A stretch of 64,000 nt of DNA from the NCBI RefSeq assembly GCF_900174585.1, contig NZ_FWPT01000008.1:186001-250000 (forward strand), read 5' to 3'. The DNA comes from Parendozoicomonas haliclonae (GTDB lineage Bacteria > Pseudomonadota > Gammaproteobacteria > Pseudomonadales > Endozoicomonadaceae). Position numbers and translations under genes: made by a program. Positions 47,524-57,734 of the stretch are shown here, in pieces. The notes under the pieces were generated by a model. That model saw only the letters and a program-made list of their open reading frames with translations. It did no database searches and was not told the origin of the DNA. The stretch's first letter is position 1; the number at the start of each line of letters is the position of its first letter.

Positions 47524-48122
47524 CCCAGCATCTCCTCGAACTTCTTGATCGCGTCAACAGTCATGATGACTTTTTCGTGAGCAACCAGGCTTACCGGATC
47601 AACACCCTGCACGTCACGAACGTCAACGTGTGGAATGTTACGGGCAGACAGGTAAACGTTTTCGTTTACGGTGTCGGTTACGATCAGGGCGTTAGTAGCG
47701 TTCAGCTCAGCCAGCTTAGCTACCATAACTTTGGTCTTAGGAGTTTCTGCATTGAACTCAGAAACAACAACCAGACGCTCCTGACGAACCAGCTCAGACA
47801 GAATGGAACGAAGAGCACCACGGTACATCTTCTTGTTCAGCTTCTGGCTGTGGTTCTGAGGACGGGCGGCAAAAGTGGTGCCACCGGAACGCCACAGAGG
47901 GCTGCGAGTGGTACCAGCACGAGCACGGCCAGTACCCTTCTGACGGAAAGGCTTAGCGCCACCGCCACTTACATCGCTGCGAGTCTTCTGAGCTTTGGTA
48001 CCCTGACGGGCGCCTGCCAGATATGCAACAACGGCCTGGTGAACCAGGGCTTCATTGAATTCAACGCCGAAGGTTACGTCGGAAACCTTGAGGGCGTCTG
48101 CACCAATTACGTTCAGATCCAT
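47520..48122 (-). CDS. rplD: 50S ribosomal protein L4
   Basis: Tunnel protein and, in E. coli, the autogenous regulator of the S10 operon. 200 aa, with the extended loop containing [20 protein letters not shown]. The ATG at 48122 is preferred (GGGGG seven to eight bases upstream); an in-frame TTG two codons earlier is rejected. Confidence 0.96.
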   Translation of the reverse strand: MDLNVIGADALKVSDVTFGVEFNEALVHQAVVAYLAGARQGTKAQKTRSDVSGGGAKPFRQKGTGRARAGTTRSPLWRSGGTTFAARPQNHSQKLNKKMYRGALRSILSELVRQERLVVVSEFNAETPKTKVMVAKLAELNATNALIVTDTVNENVYLSARNIPHVDVRDVQGVDPVSLVAHEKVIMTVDAIKKFEEMLG

Positions 48123-48136
48123 GTTCAAACCCCCTA

Positions 48137-48802
48137 TCAGGCTGCGTTACCGGCCTTAACGGCTGGCTTAACAACAACATCAGCGCCAGTGGCACCTGGT
48201 ACCGCACCCTTAACGAGGAGCAGGTTACGCTCAGCGTCAACACGAACAACTTCCAGGGACTGTACAGTCACCTGAGCGTCGCCCATATGGCCAGCCATTT
48301 TCTTACCTTTGAAAACGCGACCAGGAGTCTGACACTGACCGATGGAGCCAGGAGCACGGTGAGACAGGGAGTTACCGTGGGTAGCGTCCTGAGTACGGAA
48401 GTTCCAGCGCTTTACAGCACCCTGGAAGCCCTTACCCTTGGAGCGACCGGTAACATCGATCTTCTGACCTGCAGAGAACATCTCAACAGTCAGAACGTCG
48501 CCAACTTTCAGCTCAGTTGCTTCCAGACGGAACTCCTTCAGGAGACGACCAGCTTCAACTTCAGCTTTGGCGAAATGACCAGCTTCTGGCTTAGTAGTGC
48601 GAGAAGCTTTCTTGGTGCCGGTGGTAACCTGAATTGCAGTGTAACCATCAACGTCTTCAGAACGAATCTGAGTAACGCGGTTTGGTTCTACTTCGATTAC
48701 GGTTACAGGCAGGGATGCACCATCTTCGGTGAAGATGCGGGTCATGCCACACTTCTTACCGACCAGACCCAAGGTCTGCTTGCCATTTTCTTGACTAGAC
48801 AT
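48137..48802 (-). CDS. rplC: 50S ribosomal protein L3
   Basis: Early-assembly protein, 221 aa. It has [18 protein letters not shown] at the N-terminus and the signature [21 protein letters not shown] short N-terminal extension ([10 protein letters not shown]) precedes the usual start. Confidence 0.97.
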   Translation of the reverse strand: MSSQENGKQTLGLVGKKCGMTRIFTEDGASLPVTVIEVEPNRVTQIRSEDVDGYTAIQVTTGTKKASRTTKPEAGHFAKAEVEAGRLLKEFRLEATELKVGDVLTVEMFSAGQKIDVTGRSKGKGFQGAVKRWNFRTQDATHGNSLSHRAPGSIGQCQTPGRVFKGKKMAGHMGDAQVTVQSLEVVRVDAERNLLLVKGAVPGATGADVVVKPAVKAGNAA

Positions 48803-48918
48803 AGTCTACCTCTTACGTGTACGGGGCTATCACCCGCTATGGCCGCCCATTCCAGAGCGTTACACAAGCCAGAGCCTCTCACGCCCTCTCAGGCGGATCC
48901 GCTCAAGCCTGAATTCTT

Positions 48919-49251
<333 letters not shown>

Positions 49252-49274
49252 CTAGGGCATATAAAGAACGAAAA

Positions 49275-49298
49275 TCTGCCCGCTCAACGGCGGGCAGA
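49275..49298 (-). promoter_or_regulatory. S10 leader attenuator-like hairpin
   Basis: In the S10 mRNA leader TCTGCCCGC pairs with GCGGGCAGA (one extra base in the loop side) and is followed at once by TTTT. It lies between the promoter and rpsJ and looks like an intrinsic-terminator-type attenuator. L4-dependent attenuation is known in E. coli; whether L4 acts here is inference. Confidence 0.55.
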
Positions 49299-49314
49299 TA
49301 CAAAAGAGAGCGGC

Positions 49315-49343
49315 ATTTTAAGAGCTGTCAACAACCATGTCAA
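49315..49343 (-). promoter_or_regulatory. Sigma70 promoter of the S10 operon
   Basis: On the minus strand a perfect -35 TTGACA, exactly 17 bp, then -10 TAAAAT. It lies about 70 bp upstream of rpsJ and just after the tuf terminator. Confidence 0.85.
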
Positions 49344-49380
49344 CCAAACCCCAAAAAGCACTTACCCTCAACCGCATCGT

Positions 49381-49410
49381 AAAAACCCCCAGCCGAAGCT
49401 GAGGGTTCTA
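49381..49410 (-). terminator. tuf terminator (UUCG tetraloop)
   Basis: On the minus strand AACCCTCAGC-TTCG-GCTGGGGGTT then TTT. It lies about 60 bp after the tuf stop and ends the str operon. Confidence 0.9.
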
Positions 49411-49466
49411 CGATTAACGAAAATTTTTCAGAAGCGAGAGCAACAAACCCTCGCTTTCAGAAAAAA

Positions 49467-50690
49467 TTACTCGATGATCTTGGCAACAACACCAGCACCA
49501 ACGGTACGGCCACCTTCACGAATCGCGAAGCGCAGACCATCTTCCATTGCAACTGGGTGGATCAGGGTAACAACCATCTGGATGTTATCGCCTGGCATTA
49601 CCATTTCAACGCCTTCTGGCAGTTCTACGTTACCGGTTACGTCAGTAGTACGGAAGTAGAACTGAGGACGGTAGCCCTTGAAGAATGGGGTGTGACGACC
49701 ACCTTCTTCTTTGGACAGAACGTATACTTCAGATTCGAACTTGGTGTGAGGCTTAACAGAACCTGGCTTAACCAGACACTGACCACGCTCGATCTCTTCG
49801 CGCTTGATACCACGCAGCAGAGCACCAACGTTCTCACCTGCACGACCTTCGTCCAGCAGCTTACGGAACATTTCAACGCCGGTAACGGTAGTCTTGGAAG
49901 TTTCCTTGATACCGATGATTTCGACTTCTTCACCAACCTTGATGATACCACGCTCAACACGGCCAGTTACTACAGTACCACGGCCAGCGATGGAGAATAC
50001 GTCTTCGATTGGCAGCAGGAACGGCTGATCGATAGCACGCTCTGGCTCTGGGATGTAGGTATCCAGAGTTTCAACCAGAGTCTTAACGGCGGTAGTACCC
50101 AGACCGTTTTCGTCTTCGCCGTTCAGAGCCATCAGAGCGGAACCAGCGATGATTGGAGTGTCGTCACCTGGGAACTCGTAAGTATCCAGCAGTTCACGCA
50201 GTTCCATTTCAACCAGTTCCAGCATTTCGCTGTATTCTTCGGTGCCGAAGCCGCCGCAGTCATCAGCCAGCAGGTCTGCTTTGTTCAGGAACACAACGAT
50301 CTTAGGTACACCAACCTGACGGGACAGCAGGATGTGCTCACGAGTCTGAGGCATAGGGCCGTCAGTCGCACCACAAACCAGGATAGCGCCGTCCATCTGA
50401 GCAGCACCGGTGATCATGTTCTTAACGTAGTCAGCGTGTCCTGGGCAGTCTACGTGAGCGTAGTGACGCTCAGCAGAATCGTACTCTACGTGTGCGGTAG
50501 AGATGGTAATACCACGCTCACGCTCTTCTGGAGCGTTATCGATCTGGTCGAACGCCTTCATGGTGCCGCCCCAAACTTCTGCACAAACGCGAGTCAGAGC
50601 AGCAGTCAGAGTGGTTTTACCGTGGTCAACGTGACCGATGGTGCCGACGTTTACGTGCGGCTTCGTACGCTCAAACTTTTCCTTAGCCAT
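49467..50690 (-). CDS. tuf: Elongation factor Tu
   Basis: GTPase delivering aminoacyl-tRNA to the ribosome. At 407 aa (E. coli 394) it has the P-loop [10 protein letters not shown], switch [14 protein letters not shown] and NKADLL. The extra length is in a loop around residues 180-200. Last gene of the str operon; only one tuf copy lies in the window. Confidence 0.97.
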   Translation of the reverse strand: MAKEKFERTKPHVNVGTIGHVDHGKTTLTAALTRVCAEVWGGTMKAFDQIDNAPEERERGITISTAHVEYDSAERHYAHVDCPGHADYVKNMITGAAQMDGAILVCGATDGPMPQTREHILLSRQVGVPKIVVFLNKADLLADDCGGFGTEEYSEMLELVEMELRELLDTYEFPGDDTPIIAGSALMALNGEDENGLGTTAVKTLVETLDTYIPEPERAIDQPFLLPIEDVFSIAGRGTVVTGRVERGIIKVGEEVEIIGIKETSKTTVTGVEMFRKLLDEGRAGENVGALLRGIKREEIERGQCLVKPGSVKPHTKFESEVYVLSKEEGGRHTPFFKGYRPQFYFRTTDVTGNVELPEGVEMVMPGDNIQMVVTLIHPVAMEDGLRFAIREGGRTVGAGVVAKIIE

Positions 50691-50739
50691 TTTTCACTTA
50701 CCTTCTTGCGAATAGCGATATTTACTAAACGAGAGTTAC

Positions 50740-52854
50740 TTAACCCTGGTTTGCCTTGATCACAGCTTCAGCGATGCTGTTTGGAGCCTCTGCATACTCT
50801 GCGAATTCCATAGAGTATGTAGCACGGCCCTGAGTCGCAGAACGCAGATCAGTAGCGTAACCAAACATTTCACCCAGTGGCACCTGAGCATTGATGACCT
50901 TGCCGGATGGGGTATCGTCCATACCTTGTACAATACCGCGACGACGGTTCAGGTCACCCATAACGTCACCCATGTAGTCTTCAGGTGTTACCACCTCAAC
51001 TTGCATCATAGGTTCCATCAGAACAGGGTTGGCCTGAGGTGCGTACTTCTTCAGTGCCTGAGATGCGGCGATTTTAAACGCCATCTCGTTGGAGTCAACC
51101 TCGTGGAAGGAACCATCGTACAGACGGGCCTTCAGACCGAGCAGCGGATAGCCGGCGATAACACCGTTCTGCATCTGCTCCTCGATACCCTTCTGGATAG
51201 CCGGGATGTATTCCTTAGGAATTGCACCACCAACGATTTCGTTGATGAATACCAGACCTTCTTCACCGTCATCCGCCGGGGAGAACTCAACAACAACGTG
51301 ACCGTACTGACCGCGACCACCAGACTGCTTGGCAAACTTGTGGTTAGCGTTAACGGAGCCACGGATCTTCTCACGGTAGGAAACCTGAGGCTTACCGATG
51401 TTTGCTTCTACCTTGAACTCGCGACGCATACGGTCAACAAGTACGTCCAGGTGAAGCTCCCCCATACCGGAGATAATGGTCTGACCAGTTTCTTCGTCAG
51501 TCTTAACGCGGAAAGATGGATCTTCCTGAGCCAGCTTGCCCAGTGCGATACCCATCTTCTCCTGGTCAGCCTTGGATTTAGGCTCAACAGCAACGGAGAT
51601 TACTGGCTCTGGGAATTCCATGCGCTCCAGAATGATCGGATGATCAGGATCACACAGAGTTTCACCAGTGGTCACGTCCTTCATACCGATCAGAGCAACA
51701 ATGTCACCCGCCAGGGCTTCTTTGATCTCTTCACGGTTGTTGGCGTGCATCTGCACCATACGACCGATACGCTCTTTCTTGGACTTCACGGAGTTGATTA
51801 CGGAAGTACCAGTGGTAGCGACACCGGAGTACACACGAGCAAAAGTCAGGGTGCCAACGAATGGGTCGGTAGCAATCTTGAATGCCAGTGCAGAGAAAGG
51901 CGCTGCGTCATCAGCAACACGCTCTTCCATGATTGGGTTACCTTCGGCGTCATCACCGACGATACCCTCAATCGCCTTAACCTCGAGAGGAGAAGGCATG
52001 TATTCGATTACTGCGTCAAGAACGGCCTGAACGCCCTTGTTCTTGAATGCAGAACCACCGAAGACAGGGATGATTTCGTTAGCCAGGGTCCGCGCACGGA
52101 TACCAGCCTTGATTTCTTCCTCGGAGAGTTCACCTTCTTCCAGGTACTTCTCCATCAACTCTTCGCTGGATTCAGCAGCAGATTCGACCAGGTATTCGTG
52201 CATTTCCTGGCATTCATCAACCAGGTCAGCAGGAATATCGCCGTACTCGAAGGTCATACCCTGGTCTTCTTCATTCCAGAGAATGGTCTTCATTTTCACC
52301 AGATCGACTACGCCCTTGAAGTCGTCTTCGGAGCCAATAGTCATCTGCATAGGTACAGCATTAGCACCCAGACGATCCTTCAGCTGCTGGACAACCATCA
52401 GGTAGTCAGCACCGGTACGGTCCATCTTGTTAACGAAGACCATACGAGGAACTTGGTACTTGTTCGCCTGGCGCCATACGGTTTCAGTCTGAGGCTGAAC
52501 ACCGGAGGAACCACACAGAACTACAATCGCACCATCCAGTACACGCAGGGAACGCTCTACTTCGATAGTGAAGTCAACGTGTCCTGGAGTATCGATGATG
52601 TTTACACGATGCTCGTCGAACTGGGCATCCATACCACGCCAGAAACAGGTGGTAGCAGCAGAAGTGATGGTAATACCACGCTCCTGTTCCTGCTCCATCC
52701 AGTCCATGGTCGCTGCACCATCATGTACTTCACCGATCTTGTGGGACAGACCGGTGTAGAACAGTACGCGCTCCGTGGTAGTGGTCTTACCCGCGTCGAC
52801 GTGGGCACAGATACCGATGTTACGGTAGCGGCGTATCGGGGTTTTACGGGCCAC
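50740..52854 (-). CDS. fusA: Elongation factor G
   Basis: Translocase GTPase, 704 aa, with P-loop [28 protein letters not shown] and [10 protein letters not shown], then domains II-V. Lies between rpsG and tuf in the standard str order. Confidence 0.97.
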   Translation of the reverse strand: MARKTPIRRYRNIGICAHVDAGKTTTTERVLFYTGLSHKIGEVHDGAATMDWMEQEQERGITITSAATTCFWRGMDAQFDEHRVNIIDTPGHVDFTIEVERSLRVLDGAIVVLCGSSGVQPQTETVWRQANKYQVPRMVFVNKMDRTGADYLMVVQQLKDRLGANAVPMQMTIGSEDDFKGVVDLVKMKTILWNEEDQGMTFEYGDIPADLVDECQEMHEYLVESAAESSEELMEKYLEEGELSEEEIKAGIRARTLANEIIPVFGGSAFKNKGVQAVLDAVIEYMPSPLEVKAIEGIVGDDAEGNPIMEERVADDAAPFSALAFKIATDPFVGTLTFARVYSGVATTGTSVINSVKSKKERIGRMVQMHANNREEIKEALAGDIVALIGMKDVTTGETLCDPDHPIILERMEFPEPVISVAVEPKSKADQEKMGIALGKLAQEDPSFRVKTDEETGQTIISGMGELHLDVLVDRMRREFKVEANIGKPQVSYREKIRGSVNANHKFAKQSGGRGQYGHVVVEFSPADDGEEGLVFINEIVGGAIPKEYIPAIQKGIEEQMQNGVIAGYPLLGLKARLYDGSFHEVDSNEMAFKIAASQALKKYAPQANPVLMEPMMQVEVVTPEDYMGDVMGDLNRRRGIVQGMDDTPSGKVINAQVPLGEMFGYATDLRSATQGRATYSMEFAEYAEAPNSIAEAVIKANQG

Positions 52855-52878
52855 GACTCAATCCTCTGAAAGAACGTT

Positions 52879-53382
<504 letters not shown>

Positions 53383-53536
53383 TCAGCCTTCGACTCGGCC
53401 TTACTCTTTAATGCTTTTCAGAAACCTTAGCCTCTGTCAGCAAACGTACCAGATGCAAATAATCTGATATTTCGTCACAGCTTAAGCAACCACTTGGAAC
53501 AACTTTACACTATGACAAATAAAGCGCAGGCCCTTA

Positions 53537-53911
53537 TTAGGACTTAGGACGCTTGGTACCGTACTTGGAACGACCCTGCATACGGCCGTTAACACCCTGG
53601 GTATCCAGAGTACCGCGAACGGTGTGGTAACGAACACCTGGCAAGTCTTTTACACGACCGCCACGGATCAGAACAACGGAGTGTTCCTGCAGGTTGTGAC
53701 CTTCACCACCAATGTAGGAAGTCACTTCGTAACCGTTGGTCAGACGAACACGACATACTTTACGCAGTGCGGAGTTCGGCTTCTTAGGGGTAGTGGTGTA
53801 TACACGAGTACATACGCCACGCTTCTGCGGGCAGCTCTGCAGCGCAGGAACGTCAGTCTTAACGACTTTACGCTTACGCGGCTTACGTACCAGCTGGTTA
53901 ATAGTTGCCAT
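53537..53911 (-). CDS. rpsL: 30S ribosomal protein S12
   Basis: Decoding-site protein and streptomycin target, 124 aa. It has [20 protein letters not shown], with the resistance-associated Lys43 and Lys88 positions apparently wild type ([20 protein letters not shown]). First gene of the str operon. A 187-bp gap separates it from rpsG, with no gene seen in it. Confidence 0.97.
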   Translation of the reverse strand: MATINQLVRKPRKRKVVKTDVPALQSCPQKRGVCTRVYTTTPKKPNSALRKVCRVRLTNGYEVTSYIGGEGHNLQEHSVVLIRGGRVKDLPGVRYHTVRGTLDTQGVNGRMQGRSKYGTKRPKS

Positions 53912-53937
53912 TAGGCACTCTCTCCAGTTGTTTACGC

Positions 53938-53955
53938 TTCAGCCGGAGGGCTGAA
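53938..53955 (-). promoter_or_regulatory. Leader hairpin upstream of rpsL
   Basis: TTCAGCC and GGCTGAA form a 7-bp stem with a 4-nt loop in the str leader, 27 bp before rpsL. No convincing -35/-10 pair was identified upstream, though the leader and gene order suggest the promoter lies in 53960-54050. Confidence 0.45.
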
Positions 53956-54217
53956 ACGGCGTTTCTAAGTTCTTTTAAACGTAAATAAGTCCCGCCACTC
54001 AGAGGATTAAGTGCCAGAACCATTTGGCGGCAAGTCCAAAAAACTGGTCTTACAGCCGCACCCAGCTTTTCGCTACCCTTTAAGTAAGGAAGCAAAAGCC
54101 GGGCACACTAAAAGGCACGGGATTGTAAATAGTGTGGATTTCCGCGTCAAGAAGTCTGCGGGCAAGGAAATCACTATCCCCTGTCAGATCGGGCGTTATT
54201 TAATGGATTTCTACGAT

Positions 54218-54610
54218 ATGAACCCTGCAAAGATTATACACAAGTGTGCCTTTTTTATCGCTATGGCTTGCTTCACCTTGTTAATTTTCGCAACAAATTC
54301 CGCACAAGCCACCAACGAAAACTGGTATCAGAAAGTCTGGTGTGAAGGCATGAATGGCCAGATTGAGGTCGAACTCGAAGAAGGGCCAAGGGTTGACTGC
54401 CTCACCCAAACCCACGCTATAGAGATGGACTTTGCCAAGAAGTGGCATGAAGCGATCGGTCAGGCGCTCCACTATGCCCACCTGACAGGTAAGGAAGCCG
54501 GGATTGTTTTAATTCTGAAAAGCCACGGTGACAAACATCACCTTGATAACGCCAAAACCATCATCAACACTTACAGGCTTCCAATTTCCCTGTGGCCTCT
54601 GGGCCCATGA
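54218..54610 (+). CDS. Secreted hypothetical protein with a nuclease-fold-like core
   Basis: At about 130 aa an N-terminal signal peptide (hydrophobic FFIAMACFTLLIFA, cleavage near AQA) precedes a compact domain with RVDCLTQTHAIEMDFAKKWH and EAIGQALHYA. The D-(x)n-E-x-D-x3-K-W spacing and following Gln resemble PD-(D/E)xK restriction-endonuclease folds, but catalysis is unproven. ATG 54218 or 54203 are both possible. Longer upstream frames would add about 65 residues without signal-peptide logic. On the strand opposite to its neighbours. Confidence 0.6.
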   Translation: MNPAKIIHKCAFFIAMACFTLLIFATNSAQATNENWYQKVWCEGMNGQIEVELEEGPRVDCLTQTHAIEMDFAKKWHEAIGQALHYAHLTGKEAGIVLILKSHGDKHHLDNAKTIINTYRLPISLWPLGP

Positions 54611-54673
54611 TTCTGGTTTAATCCCGCGCGCTAACTTATTGATATAGTGAAAATTTCACCCACAAGGCAGGTT

Positions 54674-55396
54674 ATGTCCGATTCTCTACAGCCAATTATC
54701 GCCTTTGATGCCGATGATACCCTCTGGCCCAATGAAGACTATTTCCGCGATGGCGAAAAGCAACTGATTGCCCTGCTGGAACCTTATTACAAAGGCGACA
54801 ACCTTCTTCAGCATCTATACGAACAGGAAATCCGTAACCTGCATATTTTTGGATATGGTGCCAAGGGCTTTACCCTCTCCATGATCGAGAGCCTGATCGA
54901 GCTATCTGAGGGGAAGGTCACTGGAGCCGATATTCAGCGCGTAATCGACATTGGCAAGTCGATCATGACTTACAAAATAGAGCTTCTTCCCGGCGTAAAA
55001 GAGACCGTTGAAACCCTGAGAAATGATTTCGGTTACAAACTGATGATTATTACCAAGGGTGATCTGTTTGATCAGGAGAGTAAGATTGCCCGCTCCGGCA
55101 TAGCGGACCTCTTTGATATTGTGGAGATTGTGTCCGAGAAGGATGATGCCACCTACCAGAAACTACTGATCAAACACCAAATTGACCCGCAGTTTTTCTG
55201 GATGATCGGTAACTCACTCAAGTCCGATGTGCTGCCTATAGCCCGCCTTGGCGGCCATGCCGTACACATTCCTTATAAGTCCACCTGGGCTCACGAAACT
55301 GTTACCGCCGAGCATGCAGCCGAGCATAATTATTTTGAGCTGACGGATATTTCCGGGCTGCCTATTCTGCTGGAAAGAGAGATACAGGGTTTGTAA
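54674..55396 (+). CDS. HAD-superfamily hydrolase
   Basis: Probable phosphatase, 240 aa. HAD motif I is DADDTLW near the N-terminus, motif II is IITKGD (about 133-138), and motif IV is the acidic region around WMIGNSLKSDV (about 177-187). The C1 cap is helical. The ATG at 54674 follows AAGG; a GTG nine codons upstream is less likely. Likely a YjjG- or YfnB-like house-cleaning enzyme; the substrate is unknown. Confidence 0.8.
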   Translation: MSDSLQPIIAFDADDTLWPNEDYFRDGEKQLIALLEPYYKGDNLLQHLYEQEIRNLHIFGYGAKGFTLSMIESLIELSEGKVTGADIQRVIDIGKSIMTYKIELLPGVKETVETLRNDFGYKLMIITKGDLFDQESKIARSGIADLFDIVEIVSEKDDATYQKLLIKHQIDPQFFWMIGNSLKSDVLPIARLGGHAVHIPYKSTWAHETVTAEHAAEHNYFELTDISGLPILLEREIQGL

Positions 55397-55413
55397 CACC
55401 GGCTCTCTTGAAC

Positions 55414-56274
55414 TCAGCTGGTAATTAATGAGCCGATCTGTTCCCCGGTCGGCTTTTCCTTACTGCTCCCTTTTATTATTTTTAACAGGCGCATATCTAC
55501 AACCCCTCTCGAACACCACTCCCGGTAAGCCTTTCTTGCAGCGAGAATCTTTAATCTCTGCCACGGCTTAAGATTTTCCCCAGTGATAACATCGTCTGCT
55601 CTGATCACATACCGATACGGGTACTTGGAACCGTTCAGAATTGACTCCCAGACAAATCCGCTGGAGTGGAGCCCATGAGAGTCTTTTAAAAAAACAGGGT
55701 CCGATAATTTATGCATCATGGCCGGGCATACCAGCTCTTCCGGAAGACCATCATCTTTATCAGTCAATCGCTGCTTGCCAGCCTGACGTTTGAAGTTGTC
55801 CTCAGCGTTCACCACCCTAAACCAAGAGTACGCCGTATTCAGAGCAGGCGTAACCATATATCCAATCAAACCTATGAAATTTGTTAATATCGCAACTGTA
55901 CAGTCCCAATAAACCTTCTCTGCATCCTCTTTTTGAGCACCGCTTGCCCCACCGTCAGGCTGCGCAATGATACGGGCTAACGCACAAGAGCCTATTAACA
56001 AAAAAATACTCACACCCACTTTATTGTTTACAACTGCGTTCCCCAAACCGAGCAGTAATTTTCTTACTGAAAAACGCATAGCGATCTTTTTGTAGCTAAG
56101 CCCAGCACCCAATATCGTCTTTTGCTTTCGCATTTTTTTCGCAACCTTCATCGCTTCAGCCGACGACAAGCGCACCCCTTTAACATTAAGGCCGAACACA
56201 TTGATTACTGCTTCAGCACAATCGCAGGATAAGCTCCCTTTATTTACATCTGTAGATACTCCTTCCAGGCGCAT
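55414..56274 (-). CDS. Membrane protein with U-box-like domain, member A
   Basis: At 286 aa a short N-terminal helical part shares the GVRLSSAEAMKVA motif with its relatives. Two hydrophobic segments follow (about 87-104, 124-150). A C-terminal U-box-like domain (177-253) contains the pattern PEELVCPAMMHKLSDPVFLKDSHG. U-box domains in eukaryotes and some bacterial effectors recruit E2 ubiquitin-conjugating enzymes; here the activity is inference. The ATG at 56274 has GGAGG five bases upstream, better than TTG 56295. Confidence 0.65.
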   Translation of the reverse strand: MRLEGVSTDVNKGSLSCDCAEAVINVFGLNVKGVRLSSAEAMKVAKKMRKQKTILGAGLSYKKIAMRFSVRKLLLGLGNAVVNNKVGVSIFLLIGSCALARIIAQPDGGASGAQKEDAEKVYWDCTVAILTNFIGLIGYMVTPALNTAYSWFRVVNAEDNFKRQAGKQRLTDKDDGLPEELVCPAMMHKLSDPVFLKDSHGLHSSGFVWESILNGSKYPYRYVIRADDVITGENLKPWQRLKILAARKAYREWCSRGVVDMRLLKIIKGSSKEKPTGEQIGSLITS

Positions 56275-56312
56275 ACTTCCCTCCACAACCTTCAATTCCT
56301 TTGAAAACTTAT

Positions 56313-56345
56313 AAAAAAGCCGGCAAGTTTCCTTACCGGCTATTT
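56313..56345 (-). terminator. Terminator between member A and small protein 1
   Basis: AAAAAAGCCGGCAAG-TTTC-CTTACCGGCTATTT, one mismatch in the stem. Same design as the hairpins at 58705, 59777 and 60557, suggesting duplication with the genes. Confidence 0.75.
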
Positions 56346-56370
56346 AGATTCATCGCCCTTGCACCGCGCC

Positions 56371-56856
56371 TCACAGAGTTCGGCGCTCCATTTCAGCCTG
56401 CTCAGCACGCCTTTGCATATACACTGACAACTGACAGCAAAACAGGCATGGGACGAACGCTGCCATAGCCACCAGAAAACACACATAAGACGTTACCGCA
56501 AAGGCTGGATTTTTTGCCATAACTGAGAAAACCTCTCCCACATCACCATTAGCGTCTGGAGCAATGTTACTAAGTGCGTAAAAACTACCCGCAGCCACCG
56601 CCAGACCAAACGGCAGCCAAAGAGCAAATGTACACAGAGCCCAAGGTTGGCAGGACTTAACCGCCCTTTCTAAAATAGCTCCGTCATCCGGGGTTGAGGG
56701 ACCAAAAATACCACCCCGATTGTGATTCTCTGGCTGGTCTACTTGCGCGACAGTTCGTTCACCAGTCAAAGCCTGCCCCTGACGCTTAGAAATTCCACTA
56801 TTTGAACTGTCTGAAATCCGCTGCTCACTGCGAGCACGCTCTGCCACCTTCATCAT
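56371..56856 (-). CDS. Small two-TM protein, paralogue 1 (161 aa)
   Basis: An N-terminal hydrophilic segment (about 1-70) starts MMKVAERARSEQRISDSSNS and includes RQGQALTGERTVAQVDQP. Two TM helices are at about 78-100 and 118-143 (VTSYVCFLVAMAAFVPCLFC), followed by a charged tail. No family is recognised. Paralogue of the gene at 57025-57504. AGAGGG lies upstream of the ATG. Confidence 0.55.
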   Translation of the reverse strand: MMKVAERARSEQRISDSSNSGISKRQGQALTGERTVAQVDQPENHNRGGIFGPSTPDDGAILERAVKSCQPWALCTFALWLPFGLAVAAGSFYALSNIAPDANGDVGEVFSVMAKNPAFAVTSYVCFLVAMAAFVPCLFCCQLSVYMQRRAEQAEMERRTL

Positions 56857-56949
56857 ATTAATTACCCTCTATTCACACTTAGTTTATTGAGCGACAACTA
56901 ATGGAGTGGCTGGGTTAACTAAAGTTCCTGCTCTATCGGGCATCCTGCA

Positions 56950-56993
56950 CATAAACAAAGACCAGACGGTTACCCACTTGGTCTTTGTTTATG
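56950..56993. terminator. Long hairpin upstream of small protein 1
   Basis: CATAAACAAAGACCA pairs with TGGTCTTTGTTTATG (15-bp arms). It is a degraded copy of the perfect hairpin at 57592-57645 and lies between the two small paralogues. Confidence 0.65.
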
Positions 56994-57024
56994 GTCATAA
57001 CTCAAGCTTGATACTGCCTCATCA

Positions 57025-57504
57025 TTAATTCTGACGCTGCCGCTCCATTGCAGCCTGCTCAGCACGGTGTTGTGCGTACTCTACGCAGTGACAGAAAAGC
57101 CCTAATGAGAAGAGCGCTGCCAAACCCACAACCGTAACGAACAGAGGCGCCGTCACTACTACGCTTGGATCTTTTGCTATAACTTTAAAAGCATCACCCA
57201 CTCTTCCATGAGCATTAGCATGCTTAATACCCTCGATAAAAAAAATGGCCGCACCCATCACCACAGCCCACGCCACCCCAGCCCCTATCAAAGGTTTGCA
57301 TGTATTGACCGCTCTGGAAAAAAGACCTCCTTCCTTGTGTTCTGGGGTATCAGCAACACCATTTACATTGTTATCCACTGGCTGGTCTACTTGGGTGACA
57401 GTTCGTTCACCAGTAAAAGCCTGTCCCTGACGCTTGGAAATTCCACTATTTGAACCGTCTGAAATCTGCTGCTCATTGCGAGCACGCTCTGCCACCTGCA
57501 TCAT
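57025..57504 (-). CDS. Small two-TM protein, paralogue 2 (159 aa)
   Basis: Same layout as the gene at 56371: hydrophilic N-part (VAERARNEQQISDGSNSGIS then RQGQAFTGERTVTQVDQP), TM helices about 74-95 and 117-140, and an Arg/Glu-rich tail. The N-terminal third is near-identical to paralogue 1, while the middle and TM parts have diverged. Unknown function; probably a tandem duplication. Confidence 0.55.
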   Translation of the reverse strand: MMQVAERARNEQQISDGSNSGISKRQGQAFTGERTVTQVDQPVDNNVNGVADTPEHKEGGLFSRAVNTCKPLIGAGVAWAVVMGAAIFFIEGIKHANAHGRVGDAFKVIAKDPSVVVTAPLFVTVVGLAALFSLGLFCHCVEYAQHRAEQAAMERQRQN

Positions 57505-57591
57505 ATTAATTATCCTCTACTCACACTTAGTTTACTGAACAACAAGTGGTGGAGTGGCCGAGTTAACTAAAGTTCCTGCTCTATCGAGCCT

Positions 57592-57645
57592 CTGTACATA
57601 AACAAAGACCAGACGGTTACCCATCTGGTCTTTGTTTATGTACAG
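57592..57645. terminator. Perfect 22-bp-arm hairpin
   Basis: Arms 57592-57613 and 57624-57645 are perfectly complementary around a 10-nt loop (CGGTTACCCA). It lies 90 bp beyond the stop of the gene at 57735 and 88 bp before the start of the gene ending at 57504. It could terminate the former or act in the latter's leader. Confidence 0.7.
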
Positions 57646-57734
57646 AATTCAAGTCCGAAGCGTTTTTTTGGAAACAATCATGTTTAACTGACAGGTTTAA
57701 TATGGCTATTGATTATCCTTCAAATAGAGCTCTA

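Noticed and set aside
50926-52869. Long (647-codon) open frame antisense to fusA
   Set aside because: It is a mirror of fusA codon bias, with no domain pattern or ribosome site; fusA is certain on the other strand. The same holds for the 400-codon frame antisense to tuf (49557-50759).
54011-54217. Extended N-terminus of the secreted protein before rpsL
   Set aside because: The first roughly 65 codons lack a ribosome site and would place a signal peptide in the middle of the protein; the upstream part is the rpsL promoter region.
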